Below are positions 63,373 through 64,000 of a stretch of DNA of 64,000 nucleotides, piece after piece (the first letter of the stretch is position 1; every line of letters begins with the position of its first letter). Origin of the DNA: Gemmatimonadota bacterium (GTDB lineage: Bacteria > Gemmatimonadota > Gemmatimonadetes > Longimicrobiales > Gaopeijiaceae); contig JAJDNC010000049.1 of the NCBI GenBank assembly GCA_022340865.1, positions 26,522-90,521 of the forward strand, given 5' to 3'. The position numbers were made by a program, and so were the translations under genes. The notes beneath the pieces are model-generated. The model did no database searches. It had not been told where the DNA came from and was given only the letters and a program-made list of their open reading frames with translations.

Positions 63373-64000
63373 CTACTCGCCGCCCGGTGCGGAGGCCGCC
63401 TTCCGGTTCGCCCGGCGCAGGACGCTGTGCTTCCGCCCGTACCACCAGTAGAAGGCCAGCCCGATCAGAAGCCAGGCGACGAATCGGACCCAGGTGAGAA
63501 ACGGGAGACCCAGCATGAGCCCCAGGCACGAAAAGATCGCCACCAGCGGCACGAGCGGTACGAGGGGCGTGCGGAACGGCCGCTCCCTGTCGGGCTCCAG
63601 GCGGCGGAGCACGATGATGCCGATGGAGACGAGGACGAAGGCGAACAGGGTGCCGATGTTCGTGAGCTCGATGATCTCGGCGATGGGCATGAACGCGGCG
63701 AAGAACGCCACGAAGACGCCGGTCATGATGGTGGCCACGTGGGGGGTGCGGTGCTTCTCGTGCACCTTCGCCACCACCGGCGGAAGGAGCCCGTCGCGGG
63801 CCATCGAGAACAGGATGCGAGGCTGGCCGAGTTGGAAGACCAGCAGCACGGATGTGGTGGCCGCGAGCGCCCCTACCGAGATGATGCCGGCCGCGATGTT
63901 GAGGCCGCGCTCGCTGAACGCGGTGGCCAGGGGCTCGGCCGTCCCCAGGTGGCTCCAGGGCACGAGCCCCGTCAGCACCAGCGTCACGGCGATGTAGAGG
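63373..64000 (-). CDS. APC-superfamily amino-acid permease, partial (N-terminus beyond window edge)
   Basis: The last 209 residues of a cationic-amino-acid-transporter-like permease. At least five membrane segments are visible, including IAAGIISVGALAATTSVLLV, ATIMTGVFVAFFAAFM, IGTLFAFVLVSIGIIVL and LVPLVAIFSCLGLMLGLPFL, with WLLIGLAFYWWYG near the end. The loop QLGQPRILFSMARDGLLPP is the family signature of CAT/YfnA-type transporters. The frame stays open through base 64000. A short basic tail ends the protein. Confidence 0.88.
   Translation of the reverse strand, partial: LYIAVTLVLTGLVPWSHLGTAEPLATAFSERGLNIAAGIISVGALAATTSVLLVFQLGQPRILFSMARDGLLPPVVAKVHEKHRTPHVATIMTGVFVAFFAAFMPIAEIIELTNIGTLFAFVLVSIGIIVLRRLEPDRERPFRTPLVPLVPLVAIFSCLGLMLGLPFLTWVRFVAWLLIGLAFYWWYGRKHSVLRRANRKAASAPGGE

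Overview
The window is a GC-rich (roughly 68-70 percent by eye) stretch of bacterial chromosome, densely packed with genes and free of rRNA, tRNA, CRISPR or transposase genes that I can recognise. The best guess for the source is Gemmatimonadota. The reasons are a TonB-C/TPR/GWxTD-domain protein encoded beside an ECF sigma factor, a single fused cytochrome b-type SdhC, an ImuB-like Y-family protein followed by a small companion protein and RecX, diderm envelope proteins (TonB-dependent receptor, outer-membrane barrels), and codon use and gene content typical of that phylum. This is inference from gene content; no phylogeny was run.

Layout. 1-6356 (minus): respiratory complex I genes nuoA-G, with nuoG cut by the left edge, behind a TTGACA promoter; dcd diverges from them. 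7168-13422 (minus): an sdhC-sdhA-sdhB operon continued by an ACAD9/VLCAD-size acyl-CoA dehydrogenase and two FKBP lipoproteins. 13505-13667: a 163-bp inverted-repeat element lying between mdh and its terminator and supplying the mdh stop codon. 13665-19971 (minus): mdh; moaD-moaE-moaA; an ECF sigma/anti-sigma/Spy-like cassette; an HU protein; carA. 20103 (plus): an RNase H-like protein lacking two catalytic acids. 20688-21419: a long gene-poor, locally AT-rich interval with repeats.

21420-32046 (minus): pgk-tpiA, then secG-E1beta-E2-lipB (2-oxoacid dehydrogenase and lipoylation); a sigma factor overlapping a large membrane protein with TonB-C, TPR-like and GWxTD regions; a zinc-ribbon protein; gapA. 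32106-46769 (minus): tightly overlapping housekeeping genes (ispD, tsaC-like, LMW phosphatase, aroE, comF; dnaB; yicC, gmk, rpoZ, coaBC, family-4 UDG), a TonB-dependent receptor-like protein with leucyl aminopeptidase, and a YbdK-type glutamate-cysteine ligase overlapping a homocysteine S-methyltransferase.

47061-50842 (plus): an orphan PAS histidine kinase, then an ImuB-like/small protein/RecX DNA-damage cassette behind a near-consensus promoter and a palindrome. 51670-57642 (plus): a self-contained operon encoding TetR, a LolA-like protein, two FtsX/LolC-type permeases, an ABC ATPase and a predicted outer-membrane barrel, all joined by 4-bp overlaps or tiny gaps and preceded by a perfect inverted-repeat operator. 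This is the strongest candidate for a less-described system. 57725-64000: a tiny Pro/Arg-rich protein, a NarL-type two-component pair (minus), a transketolase-family enzyme (plus), and the C-terminal part of an APC amino-acid permease (minus, cut by the right edge).

Together the genes cover central carbon flow (gapA, pgk, tpiA, mdh, SDH, E1/E2), respiration (complexes I and II), cofactor synthesis (lipoate, molybdopterin, CoA, isoprenoids), DNA and RNA metabolism, and envelope stress or transport.
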